Origin: Duncaniella sp.
Lineage (GTDB): Bacteria > Bacteroidota > Bacteroidia > Bacteroidales > Muribaculaceae
NCBI RefSeq assembly: GCF_029054785.1
Contig: NZ_JAIDEN010000014.1
Coordinates: forward strand, 1 to 21,337
Direction of reading: 5' to 3'
Length of the DNA: 21,337 nt
The stretch's first letter is position 1; the number at the start of each line of letters is the position of its first letter. Below, one piece after another: positions 15,469-21,337 of the stretch. The notes under the pieces are model-generated. The model saw only the letters and a list, made by a program, of their open reading frames with translations. It was not told the origin of the DNA and ran no database searches. The translations under genes were made by a program, and so were the position numbers.

Positions 15469-16087
15469 CCGGGGTAATAATAGGTCTGAAACTCTGATTT
15501 TGACTGTCGCTTTGGTCAGAATCACCTATTTCGCCTTTCAGTTTGTTGCGCAGGCGGGCGAAAGTCTCGCGGGTGATGCCGAGATAGGAGGCTATGGCGG
15601 TCATCGAGACTTTTCTGTTGATCTCAGGTATGCGCCGGAGCAGTTCGCGGTAGCGTGTTTCGGGTGAGTCGCAGCGGAAGGAGGTGCCGCGCATCATGAA
15701 TCCCATCGCTACGGCGAGGGTGAAGCGGAGGCGGTAGCCGGGAAGCTGACTGTCCATATAGCCGATAAGGTCGTCAAGTTTCACGACGAAGACCTCGGAG
15801 TCGCAGAGGGCTGTGATGTCATAGCCGCTTCGTCCGGAGAGTCCGGGAGTGATGTAGCCGCCGATAAGCTCACCGTCGAAAGCCATAGTGAGTATCTGGC
15901 GGTTTCCCTTGAAGTCGGGGCGGGAGAAGGCGAAGCCTCCGGAGACGACGAGGCCTATGTGTCTGGCAGGCTCACCGATGGAAGAGAAATGCCTGCGGGT
16001 GCGGAAGCGGCGGCGCTCGCCGTGGGTCATGATGTATTGGCGCACGGGAGCGAGGTCGATGGTGTCGTATAATTTGAGATCAGCCAT
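15461..16087 (-). CDS. Crp/Fnr-family transcriptional regulator
   Basis: 208 residues. An N-terminal beta-roll of the cyclic-nucleotide-binding type (about 20-120) contains HIGLVVSGGFAFSR and FDGELIGGYIT. A helical dimer interface follows, then a C-terminal winged helix near 150-185. The recognition helix reads GITRETFARLRNKL with Arg173, Glu174 and Arg178 at the RETxxR spacing that E. coli CRP uses to read TGTGA. The cyclic-nucleotide pocket does not show the full cAMP signature, and no Fnr-type cysteine cluster is present, so the ligand is unknown. It is divergent from the PurF-like gene and upstream of the transglutaminase operon; its stop codon is inside the palindrome at 15447-15468. The promoter is at 16116-16123. 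Confidence 0.88.
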   Translation of the reverse strand: MADLKLYDTIDLAPVRQYIMTHGERRRFRTRRHFSSIGEPARHIGLVVSGGFAFSRPDFKGNRQILTMAFDGELIGGYITPGLSGRSGYDITALCDSEVFVVKLDDLIGYMDSQLPGYRLRFTLAVAMGFMMRGTSFRCDSPETRYRELLRRIPEINRKVSMTAIASYLGITRETFARLRNKLKGEIGDSDQSDSQNQSFRPIITPEV

Positions 16088-16115
16088 GACTTGCGGTGGT
16101 GATTTTTGATTGAGA

Positions 16116-16123
16116 CAAAGATA
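16116..16123 (-). promoter_or_regulatory. -7 promoter element for the Crp/Fnr gene
   Basis: The minus strand reads TATCTTTG, matching TAnnTTTG, 28 bases upstream of the ATG at 16087. It is only 23 bases from the divergent -7 box at 16147-16154. Confidence 0.65.
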
Positions 16124-16146
16124 ACGTTTCTCTGAGAAATTTTGCG

Positions 16147-16154
16147 TAACTTTG
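16147..16154 (+). promoter_or_regulatory. -7 promoter element for the PurF-like gene
   Basis: TAACTTTG matches TAnnTTTG, 42 bases upstream of the ATG at 16197. This argues against the alternative upstream start at 16152, which would fall inside the promoter. A small ACAGT/ACTGT inverted repeat lies in the leader. Confidence 0.65.
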
Positions 16155-16196
16155 CAGCCGAATAATTATCACACAGTCAAATTTTACTGTAACACC

Positions 16197-17609
16197 ATGA
16201 GCGGTTTTTTTGGAACGGTCGGCAAGCAAAGCTGCGTGACCGATCTTTTCTACGGGACGGACTATAATTCCCATCTGGGTACCCGTCGCGCCGGTATGGC
16301 TACTTTCGATGCTGCCGACGGGCAGTTCAGCCGATCAATTCACAATCTGGAAAATACGTATTTCCGCACCAAATTCGAATCGGATCTTGGGAAATTCCGA
16401 GGCAATTCCGGCATCGGGATCATCAGCGACACAGATCCCCAGCCGATAGTGATCAACTCGCATCTGGGTAAATTCGCTATCGTCACCGTTGCCAAGATCG
16501 CCAACATCAAGGAACTGGAGAAGGAGTTGCTTGAAGGCAACATGCACTTCGGCGAACTGAGTTCGGGCAACACCAACCAGACCGAGCTGATCGCCCTGCT
16601 GATCATCCAGGGGAAGACCTTCAAGGAAGGTATCGAAAACGTGTTCAACAAGATCAAAGGCTCCTGCTCGATGCTCCTGCTGACCGACGACGGGTCGATC
16701 ATCGCCGCCCGCGACAAATGGGGCCGCACTCCGATCGTCATAGGCCGCAAGGACGGTGCCTATGCCGCCACCAGCGAGTCGAGCAGCTTCCCGAACCTCG
16801 ATTTCGAGATTGACCGCTATCTCGGTCCCGGCGAGATCGTGCGCATGAGCGCCGACGGTATCGAGCAGCTGCGCAAGCCCAACGAGAGGATGCAGGTTTG
16901 CTCTTTCCTCTGGGTCTACTACGGTTTCCCCACTTCGAGCTACGAGGGCCGCAACGTGGAGGATATGCGCTACAAGTCGGGCTATGAGATGGGTCTCACC
17001 GACGAGTCGGAGGTCGACTGCGCCTGCGGTATTCCCGATTCGGGTGTCGGAATGGCTCTCGGATATGCCGACGGCAAGGGCGTCCCCTACAAGAGAGCTA
17101 TCTCCAAATACACTCCCACCTGGCCCCGAAGCTTCACTCCGAGCCGCCAGGAACTGCGCAACCTCGTGGCCAAGATGAAACTCATCCCCAACCGGGAGAT
17201 GCTCCAGGGAAAGCGCGTGCTGCTCTGTGACGACTCGATTGTCCGCGGCACCCAGCTGCGCGACAATGTCAAGATCCTCTACGACTACGGCGCTAAGGAG
17301 GTGCATATCCGCATTGCCTGTCCTCCGCTGGTTTACAGCTGTCCCTTCGTGGGCTTCTCAGCCTCGAAGAGCGACCTGGAGCTGATCACCCGCCGTGTGA
17401 TCCAGGAGCTTGAAGGCGATCCTGATGCCAATCTGGAGAAATATGCCACCACCGGTTCGCCGGAATATGAGAAGATGGTCTCCATCATCCGCGACCGTTT
17501 CGGCCTGACATCGCTGAAATTCAACCCGATCGAAACGCTTGTCAAGGCCATCGGCCTGCCCAAGTGTCAGCTCTGTACCCACTGCTTCGACGGCAGCAGC
17601 TGCTTCTGA
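16197..17609 (+). CDS. Amidophosphoribosyltransferase-like protein lacking the glutaminase cysteine
   Basis: 470 residues from the ATG at 16197. The C-terminal phosphoribosyltransferase half is well kept: the PRPP loop LLCDDSIVRGTQLRD near 346-360, a CGIPDSGVGMALGYA stretch, and cysteines that could hold an iron-sulfur cluster as in Bacillus PurF (including CQLCTHCFDGSSC at the end). The N-terminal Ntn glutaminase fold is recognisable, but residue 2, the catalytic Cys in MCG-type PurF, is Ser (MSGFFGTV), and the usual HRGQE block reads HLGTRRAG. Glutamine hydrolysis is therefore probably lost, leaving an ammonia-dependent, acceptor-changed or regulatory enzyme. I recall similar proteins in Bacteroidetes annotated as PurF beside a longer true PurF. 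Its divergent neighbour is a Crp/Fnr regulator. Confidence 0.85.
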   Translation: MSGFFGTVGKQSCVTDLFYGTDYNSHLGTRRAGMATFDAADGQFSRSIHNLENTYFRTKFESDLGKFRGNSGIGIISDTDPQPIVINSHLGKFAIVTVAKIANIKELEKELLEGNMHFGELSSGNTNQTELIALLIIQGKTFKEGIENVFNKIKGSCSMLLLTDDGSIIAARDKWGRTPIVIGRKDGAYAATSESSSFPNLDFEIDRYLGPGEIVRMSADGIEQLRKPNERMQVCSFLWVYYGFPTSSYEGRNVEDMRYKSGYEMGLTDESEVDCACGIPDSGVGMALGYADGKGVPYKRAISKYTPTWPRSFTPSRQELRNLVAKMKLIPNREMLQGKRVLLCDDSIVRGTQLRDNVKILYDYGAKEVHIRIACPPLVYSCPFVGFSASKSDLELITRRVIQELEGDPDANLEKYATTGSPEYEKMVSIIRDRFGLTSLKFNPIETLVKAIGLPKCQLCTHCFDGSSCF

Positions 17610-17627
17610 TCCCGATCCCGCCGGTTT

Positions 17628-17667
17628 CAGCCGCCGGATTCAACCGCCGGAAGCGTCCAGCCGCCGG
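17628..17667. repeat. Three CARCCGCCGG decamers
   Basis: CAGCCGCCGG at 17628-17637, CAACCGCCGG at 17641-17650 and CAGCCGCCGG at 17658-17667 lie just after the PurF-like stop codon. Spacing is irregular (13 and 17 bases), and each is weakly complementary to the CCGG words nearby. No function is evident. Confidence 0.4.
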
Positions 17668-17700
17668 CAGCGTCAGATCCCGCCCGGCAGACATGATAAA

Positions 17701-17756
17701 AACAACGAATAGCGTCAAATAGCGTCAATTTTGCAAAATTGACGCTATTCGTTGTT
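17701..17756 (+). terminator. Long palindromic terminator with a 10-base tandem duplication in one arm
   Basis: A perfect 32-base palindrome (17718-17749) has half-site AATAGCGTCAATTTTG. A further seven bases pair outside it (AACAACG at 17701-17707 with CGTTGTT at 17750-17756). The left arm carries AATAGCGTCA twice in tandem (17708-17717 and 17718-17727), so the full 23-base-pair stem has a 10-base bulge or can slip between two registers. It lies about 90 bases past the PurF-like stop and before the Septu-like promoter, so a terminator is the most likely role. Confidence 0.7.
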
Positions 17757-17805
17757 ATTGCCGATTTTGAACAATTCCTTTTTTCTGATATTCAGGATTA
17801 TTTAT

Positions 17806-17813
17806 TACTTTTG
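17806..17813 (+). promoter_or_regulatory. -7 promoter element for the ptuAB operon
   Basis: TACTTTTG matches TAnnTTTG, 70 bases upstream of the ptuA ATG. A -33 TTG at normal spacing is not clear. The implied leader is about 60 bases with no obvious strong structure. Confidence 0.5.
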
Positions 17814-17883
17814 CTACCAAGAGCCATGAACGAAGTTTGTTGAGACGGGTTCTTACTAAAAACCATTATAAAAAGCATCGCGT

Positions 17884-19113
17884 ATGTATATCAAGAGTCT
17901 TGAACTGAAAAACATCGGTCCGTTTGACAGTGGTAAATTGGAATTCGCTTATGATCCTTCAGATCCCGGCGGCCATCCTGTCACAATCATCACCGGCGTA
18001 AACGGCGCAGGTAAGTCGATCGTGATTGATGCCATACGTGCCGCTCTCAGCGGTCAGCAGCTTGAACGCAACATAGTGGCTGACGAAGATGACTTTTTTA
18101 TAAAGATGAATGTGGAGATCAATGGCAAATCTCAGGACCTCTCCACATCAAAGTTTGAGGGTAACCATATAAAAGAAGCTGATTATCTTGGAATTGCAAG
18201 ATATTTTAAACGTGCATATAAAAAATCGGACGATATTCAGCCGTGGATTGTTGATTACTGGTCCTCACGGATGCCTTCAGATTCGTTTTCAGTCAGCAGT
18301 ATAGGTAACATTGTCCATGAAGAGGTGTTGCATAATGTCATGCTCGGAAAGAAGAGCAATGTGGAGCTGACAAAGTTTCTCTGTCATATCGATTATCTCC
18401 GCAGCAGCGATGTCCCTGCCGAAAAGGAGTTGGGCGAATTTATATATAATACTGTCAAACAGACCATCAACAGCTGTCTTGACAACGGATCCTTCAAGTA
18501 TATCCGTCGAACCGATCTCCAGCCGATAATCGAACAGAACGGTCACGAGATAACATTGGAAAAACTCAGCAGCGGCAATATTTTCCTTATCGAGCACCTC
18601 GTGCTGCTCATCTGCAAGATGTATTCGCTGTCTGTGTTGCTTAAGATACCTACTGCCGAGATTCTCAACAGCCGCGGGCTGCTGCTTATCGACGAGATCG
18701 AGACGCATCTCCATCCCCGATGGCAGAAATCAGTACTTCCGATCATCCGGTCGCTTTTCCCGAATCTCCAGATCATCCTGACCACTCACTCGCCGTTTGT
18801 GCTCTCGTCTCTGCCGGGGGTGAGGATTTACACTTGCAAGCCACAGCCCGGACATAGCGAAATTGTCGATGAAACGGATGTTTACAGCAATATGCCGGTC
18901 GATGAGATTCTTCTGAGCGATGTGTTTAATGTCTCGCCTTTCAATAATGACATAACCAAGCTGATGGAGGAGCGCAAGGCTGCTATCAAGGCCGGAAAGA
19001 ATAATGAGGTTGAAGATATTGAATCGAAACTAAGCAGCATCAATCCGGAGTATTTCTCGTATATGAGTGATATAGACAAGGAGCTTGACAGGCTCGCAAA
19101 TTCTATAAAATAA
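17884..19113 (+). CDS. ptuA: Septu-like defence ATPase PtuA
   Basis: 409-residue ATPase of the ABC/SMC-like AAA class found in Septu, retron and OLD-type defence systems. It opens MYIKSLELKNIGPF. Walker A is GVNGAGKS at 38-45 and the signature loop LSSG at 228-231. Walker B is GLLLIDEIETHLHP at 265-278 with Asp270/Glu271, and the H-loop His302 sits in TTHSPFVLSSL. No C-terminal TOPRIM nuclease is visible, so the nuclease is the downstream HNH protein. In Septu, PtuA assembles as an ATP-binding sensor or scaffold that controls PtuB. The gene is AT-rich relative to its neighbours (the line at 18181-18240 counts 18 of 60 G/C), suggesting transfer. It is shorter than the roughly 500-residue PtuA proteins I recall, so a related ATPase-HNH subtype is possible. 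Confidence 0.82.
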   Translation: MYIKSLELKNIGPFDSGKLEFAYDPSDPGGHPVTIITGVNGAGKSIVIDAIRAALSGQQLERNIVADEDDFFIKMNVEINGKSQDLSTSKFEGNHIKEADYLGIARYFKRAYKKSDDIQPWIVDYWSSRMPSDSFSVSSIGNIVHEEVLHNVMLGKKSNVELTKFLCHIDYLRSSDVPAEKELGEFIYNTVKQTINSCLDNGSFKYIRRTDLQPIIEQNGHEITLEKLSSGNIFLIEHLVLLICKMYSLSVLLKIPTAEILNSRGLLLIDEIETHLHPRWQKSVLPIIRSLFPNLQIILTTHSPFVLSSLPGVRIYTCKPQPGHSEIVDETDVYSNMPVDEILLSDVFNVSPFNNDITKLMEERKAAIKAGKNNEVEDIESKLSSINPEYFSYMSDIDKELDRLANSIK

Positions 19114-19114
19114 T

Positions 19115-19120
19115 AGGAGG
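19115..19120 (+). promoter_or_regulatory. Strong Shine-Dalgarno before ptuB
   Basis: AGGAGG lies nine bases before the ptuB ATG and right after the ptuA stop. Shine-Dalgarno sequences are generally weak or absent in Bacteroidetes and are not seen before the other genes here. It confirms the ATG at 19130. Confidence 0.7.
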
Positions 19121-19129
19121 TTGTGAGCT

Positions 19130-19798
19130 ATGAGACATATCGACCGTCTTGCCATACCGGATATTCTCAACCGGAAACATGTTGAATGGCAGAAGAATTA
19201 TGATACACGGAGGGCTGCGAATCCGGGTTTGCGGCCTGACAGCCCGAAATATGCCCACAAGGATATCAGAAAACAACTGATGTCGATGTCGCATTGCAAG
19301 TGTTTTTACTGTGAGGGTCTTCTTAAGGATCAACCTAAAGAGGTAGACCATTATATTGAGGTCGCTGTCGATTCGTCAAAAGCCTACGAGTGGGAGAATC
19401 TTTACATGGCATGTACGAATTGCAATGATAAGATACCCCATGATGATATTCCTGTGACAGACGCGTTGGATCCGTGCACGGATTCCGATGAAGAAATCAG
19501 AGCAAATATCACTTTTGAGAAGGAGGTTGTCCGTGCGGTTCCGGATTCAGCCAAAGGATTGAAGACTATAACGAAATTTCGGCTTGATACCGAGTTGCTT
19601 GATGCGAGAAGAGCAAAATGGCTCAACAAGATCAACGATGATATTTTTAAGATTCTGTCAGAGATGATTTTGGAGGGGCGCAATCGGCTGAATGATAGCG
19701 AAGTGGGACGGTTGAAAGGTTATATGCAATCAGATTCCCGTTATAGTCTTATGAGTGAGATTTATATAAAGGATCGGTTGAAGAGATTTTGGCCTTGA
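19130..19798 (+). CDS. ptuB: Septu-like HNH endonuclease PtuB
   Basis: 222-residue nuclease subunit. A zinc-stabilised HNH core is visible: Cys58 and Cys61 in CKCFYC, the Asp73-His74 pair in EVDHYIEV, Asn90 in WENLY, and Cys95 and Cys98 in ACTNCND. This arrangement fits the HNH proteins that accompany PtuA ATPases and some retrons (I recall the family model TIGR02646). The expected role is DNA cleavage triggered through the ATPase during phage infection. It begins 16 bases after the ptuA stop behind a strong AGGAGG and shares ptuA's AT-rich composition (23 of 60 G/C at 19621-19680), so the two form one transferred unit. No reverse transcriptase is next to it. Confidence 0.85.
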   Translation: MRHIDRLAIPDILNRKHVEWQKNYDTRRAANPGLRPDSPKYAHKDIRKQLMSMSHCKCFYCEGLLKDQPKEVDHYIEVAVDSSKAYEWENLYMACTNCNDKIPHDDIPVTDALDPCTDSDEEIRANITFEKEVVRAVPDSAKGLKTITKFRLDTELLDARRAKWLNKINDDIFKILSEMILEGRNRLNDSEVGRLKGYMQSDSRYSLMSEIYIKDRLKRFWP

Positions 19799-19818
19799 TC
19801 TGTGATAAGAAAAATAAT

Positions 19819-20355
19819 ATGGAAATATATAAGGATGCTGCGGAGAGGTTTCATCTGGTCAAGGGGTCGATTGCGGGGCAGAGGGTTGATGCGGTTGTCA
19901 ATGCGGCTAACAATCAGCTGAGGGCCGGAAGCGGTGTGTGCGGGGCGATTCATACGGCTGCCGGACCGAAGCTCGCTCTGGAGTGCGGGGAGATCGGATG
20001 GTGTGACACGGGCAGGAGTGTCATGACTGATGGCTATGAACTGCCGTGCCGGAAGGTGATCCACACAGTCGGGCCTGATCTGCGTCCCTGGGCCGCTCAG
20101 AAGCTGACCGATAGGCCTGAGAGGCTTTTGAAGTCGTGTTATGACACGGCGATAGATCTTGCGATCGCCAACGGTCTTGGTTCGGTTGCTTTCCCTTGTA
20201 TCAGCACCGGGGTCTACATGTTTCCAAAGGCAGAGGCGGCGCGGATTGCTTATGAGACGATCATGAACCGGCTGTCGACCGACTACGGTGGTGAGGTGAC
20301 TGTCTGCTGTTTCACCGATGAGGACCTTGAGCATTACCGGCGGCTGATGGTGTGA
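19819..20355 (+). CDS. Macrodomain protein (ADP-ribose binding/hydrolysing)
   Basis: 178 residues forming a single macrodomain. The core motif VVNAANNQL (Asn28-Asn31) is followed by GSGVCGAIHTAAG at 37-49, and the phosphate-binding loop is CISTGVYMFP at about 127-136. Such proteins bind ADP-ribose and often remove it from proteins, nucleic acids or O-acetyl-ADP-ribose. In YmdB/MacroD enzymes the loop reads GGGVDGAIH with a catalytic Asp; here that position is Cys41, so the chemistry may differ. The ATG at 19819 is 20 bases after ptuB and in the same direction, with no terminator between, so co-transcription is likely. Base composition is GC-rich (34 of 60 at 19861-19920), unlike ptuAB. A TTG at 19789 overlapping ptuB is a weaker start. 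Confidence 0.88.
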   Translation: MEIYKDAAERFHLVKGSIAGQRVDAVVNAANNQLRAGSGVCGAIHTAAGPKLALECGEIGWCDTGRSVMTDGYELPCRKVIHTVGPDLRPWAAQKLTDRPERLLKSCYDTAIDLAIANGLGSVAFPCISTGVYMFPKAEAARIAYETIMNRLSTDYGGEVTVCCFTDEDLEHYRRLMV

Positions 20356-20407
20356 GATTTCCTTTTATGGTTAGGGATGGTGATGGCGGCCAATGTTTTG
20401 CCGATGA

Positions 20408-20638
20408 GTTTCGCACCTACGGCGCTTTTTTGTGTGGGTGGTGGGGTTGTGGGTTACCACAGCTGCGGACACCTACGGCGCCCTTGCAGTGGTCTGGAAT
20501 CTTCCGACCGCTGACGCGGCCAGCCTGCCCGGCGCTTTTGCAGTGGCTTGGATTCCTCTGATCGCTGATGCGGTCTGCCTGCTCGGTGCCTTTGCGGTTG
20601 TTTGGATTCCTCTGACCGCTGATGCGGTCTGTCTGATG
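20408..20638 (+). repeat. Dispersed repeat copy C with three 54-base tandem units
   Basis: The gene-free stretch 20356-20736 is dominated by this block; nothing was seen in the flanks. It opens GTTTCGCACCTACGGCGC, matching the inverted copy at 330-449 through about 20530. From 20477 there are three contiguous diverged 54-base units (20477-20530, 20531-20584, 20585-20638), each starting GGYGC and sharing TTGCRGTKG, GGAWTC and a hairpin core. In the third unit the core is GACCGC-TGAT-GCGGTC, a perfect 6-base stem. In the others a single change leaves a G-U-compatible pair on one strand. There are no spacers, so it is not CRISPR. Open frames through it are repeat translations. Confidence 0.85.
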
Positions 20639-20736
20639 TTGGGCCGTGGTTTGTGATCTTAACCCCTTGGGCTCGAAGGTGGGTCTGATGTTTTGCGGGG
20701 GGGTGATAAAACAGAGGAGGGGAGAGATCGGCTGGA

Positions 20737-21081
20737 TTAGTCGGTGGTTGCGATCAGGTCGGTGACTTCGGATTTGAGGAGGGGAAGGTGGCGGACAACA
20801 ATGCCCCACATGATGTCGTCGGTGACGCTGTCGTACCCGTGGATTACGTAGTTGCGGGTATCTACGATTTTTCTTGCTGAGGTAATGCTGATTTCCGGAT
20901 CGGTTTTCAGTATCCTGTTCATTGCTTCGCCGATAATGGTGATGTTGCGTTCAACCGCGCGCCGCAAACACAAGTCTGCCAGATATACGTCAAAACGTAG
21001 CGGCCGACTTTCAAAAAAGGATTCGATTTCCTCGATTGCGCAGAGGATATCTTCCAGAGAGGTTTTTATTTTAGGCTCCAT
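20737..21081 (-). CDS. hepT: HepT-like RNase toxin
   Basis: 114-residue all-helical HEPN-superfamily protein (DUF86/HepT). The diagnostic RX4HXY motif is present as Arg76-NYVI-His81-G-Tyr83, the RNase active site. In HepT-MntA systems the tyrosine of this motif is adenylylated by the partner nucleotidyltransferase, which neutralises the toxin. The length is typical. The ATG lies inside the end of the upstream mntA gene (16-base overlap), the usual antitoxin-toxin order. It is convergent with the ptuAB-macrodomain unit across the repeat block, placing a toxin-antitoxin pair in the same island. Confidence 0.9.
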   Translation of the reverse strand: MEPKIKTSLEDILCAIEEIESFFESRPLRFDVYLADLCLRRAVERNITIIGEAMNRILKTDPEISITSARKIVDTRNYVIHGYDSVTDDIMWGIVVRHLPLLKSEVTDLIATTD

Positions 21082-21337
21082 ATAAGTTTGCGTGTCTGGT
21101 CGACTTCCTGCCGGAAGAAGCGGTTGCGGATTGATTTGTTGACAATCATGTCGACTTTTCGTCCGATGACTTCTTCAATTGCGTGAATGAAGTCAAAAAA
21201 GTTGTCAGCGTAGTCGAGCAATTCGATCTGCTCTTCGTCGAAGTCTACAAGAAAGTCTACGTCGCTGCGGTCGTTGAATCGGGGGGTGAGGATGGAGCCG
21301 AATACCCACAGCTTTGCGACCTTGTACTTTTTGCACA
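21066..21337 (-). CDS. mntA: MntA-like nucleotidyltransferase antitoxin, 5' end cut by window edge
   Basis: About 89 residues are visible, entering from the right edge. The minimal nucleotidyltransferase motif is present: FGSILTPRF followed by NDRSDVDFLVDF, giving the GS...DxD metal-binding pattern, then a second acidic strand in GRKVDMIVN. Only the first few residues should be missing, since the family usually begins about ten residues before the visible CKKYKVAKLW stretch. It would transfer AMP to the HepT tyrosine. The stop TAA at 21066-21068 lies 16 bases inside hepT. Confidence 0.88.
   Translation of the reverse strand, partial: CKKYKVAKLWVFGSILTPRFNDRSDVDFLVDFDEEQIELLDYADNFFDFIHAIEEVIGRKVDMIVNKSIRNRFFRQEVDQTRKLIWSLK

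Noticed and set aside
17884..19798. Retron (PtuAB as retron effector)
   Set aside because: No reverse transcriptase and no msr-msd-like structured RNA are visible within about 2 kb on either side; the upstream neighbour is the PurF-like gene.
19819..20355. Macrodomain as a DarG-type antitoxin
   Set aside because: No DarT-like ADP-ribosyltransferase gene is adjacent, and the motifs (NAANNQL, GSGVCGAIH) are of the YmdB/MacroD-like kind as I recall them, not DarG-like.
20477..20638. Possible CRISPR array
   Set aside because: The units are contiguous and diverged, with no unique spacers and no cas genes in the window.
20352..20809. Open frames across the 54-base repeats (20352-20561, 20432-20656, 20417-20809)
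   Set aside because: The unit length is a multiple of three, so frames remain open by repetition; one also overlaps hepT on the same strand in another frame.

Overview
The window reads as chromosomal DNA of a Bacteroidales gut bacterium, probably from the Muribaculaceae/Bacteroidaceae range. Most genes are GC-rich and lack Shine-Dalgarno sequences. Most visible promoters carry the Bacteroidetes -7 element TAnnTTTG. Several proteins are types I associate with Bacteroidales: a DUF3467 protein, long-form PurC, CysRS with KMGKS, a pectin enzyme ending in a sorting-domain-like tail, and a PurF-like protein without the glutaminase cysteine. Genus assignment is inference.

Left part (1-5469): a 631-base gene-free stretch packed with hairpins and dispersed-repeat copies, then a minus-strand housekeeping operon. 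It runs purC, menG, DUF3467, cysS, mscS-like, from a -7 box near 5462 to a hairpin terminator at 590-611, with overlaps or gaps under 40 bases.

Middle (5470-11658): a 1310-residue secreted enzyme fusing a pectin methylesterase to a pectate lyase, a membrane-anchored TPR protein, tRNA-Pro(TGG), and a small unrecognised plus-strand protein whose frame runs about 310 bases into the next, convergent gene.

Right-centre (11347-17756): a translationally coupled pair of secreted DUF3857/transglutaminase-type proteins. One has an intact Cys-His-Asp triad; the other appears to have Ser in place of the Cys. Upstream lies a Crp/Fnr-family regulator whose recognition helix contains RETxxR. A perfect TGTGA-N6-TCACA palindrome overlaps the regulator's stop codon and sits at the spacing of a class II activator site for the transglutaminase operon. 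It could equally be the regulator's terminator. Divergent from the regulator is the PurF-like gene, ending in an unusual terminator palindrome with a 10-base tandem duplication in one arm.

Right end (17806-21337): a defence-type island. An AT-rich pair encodes a Septu-like ATPase (PtuA) and HNH nuclease (PtuB). A macrodomain gene follows 20 bases downstream in the same direction, making a candidate three-gene PtuAB-macrodomain unit. After a block of three 54-base tandem repeats comes a convergent HepT-MntA toxin-antitoxin pair, with mntA cut by the window edge. The repeat family here is also present in inverted orientation at 330-449, so related inverted copies bracket almost the whole window.
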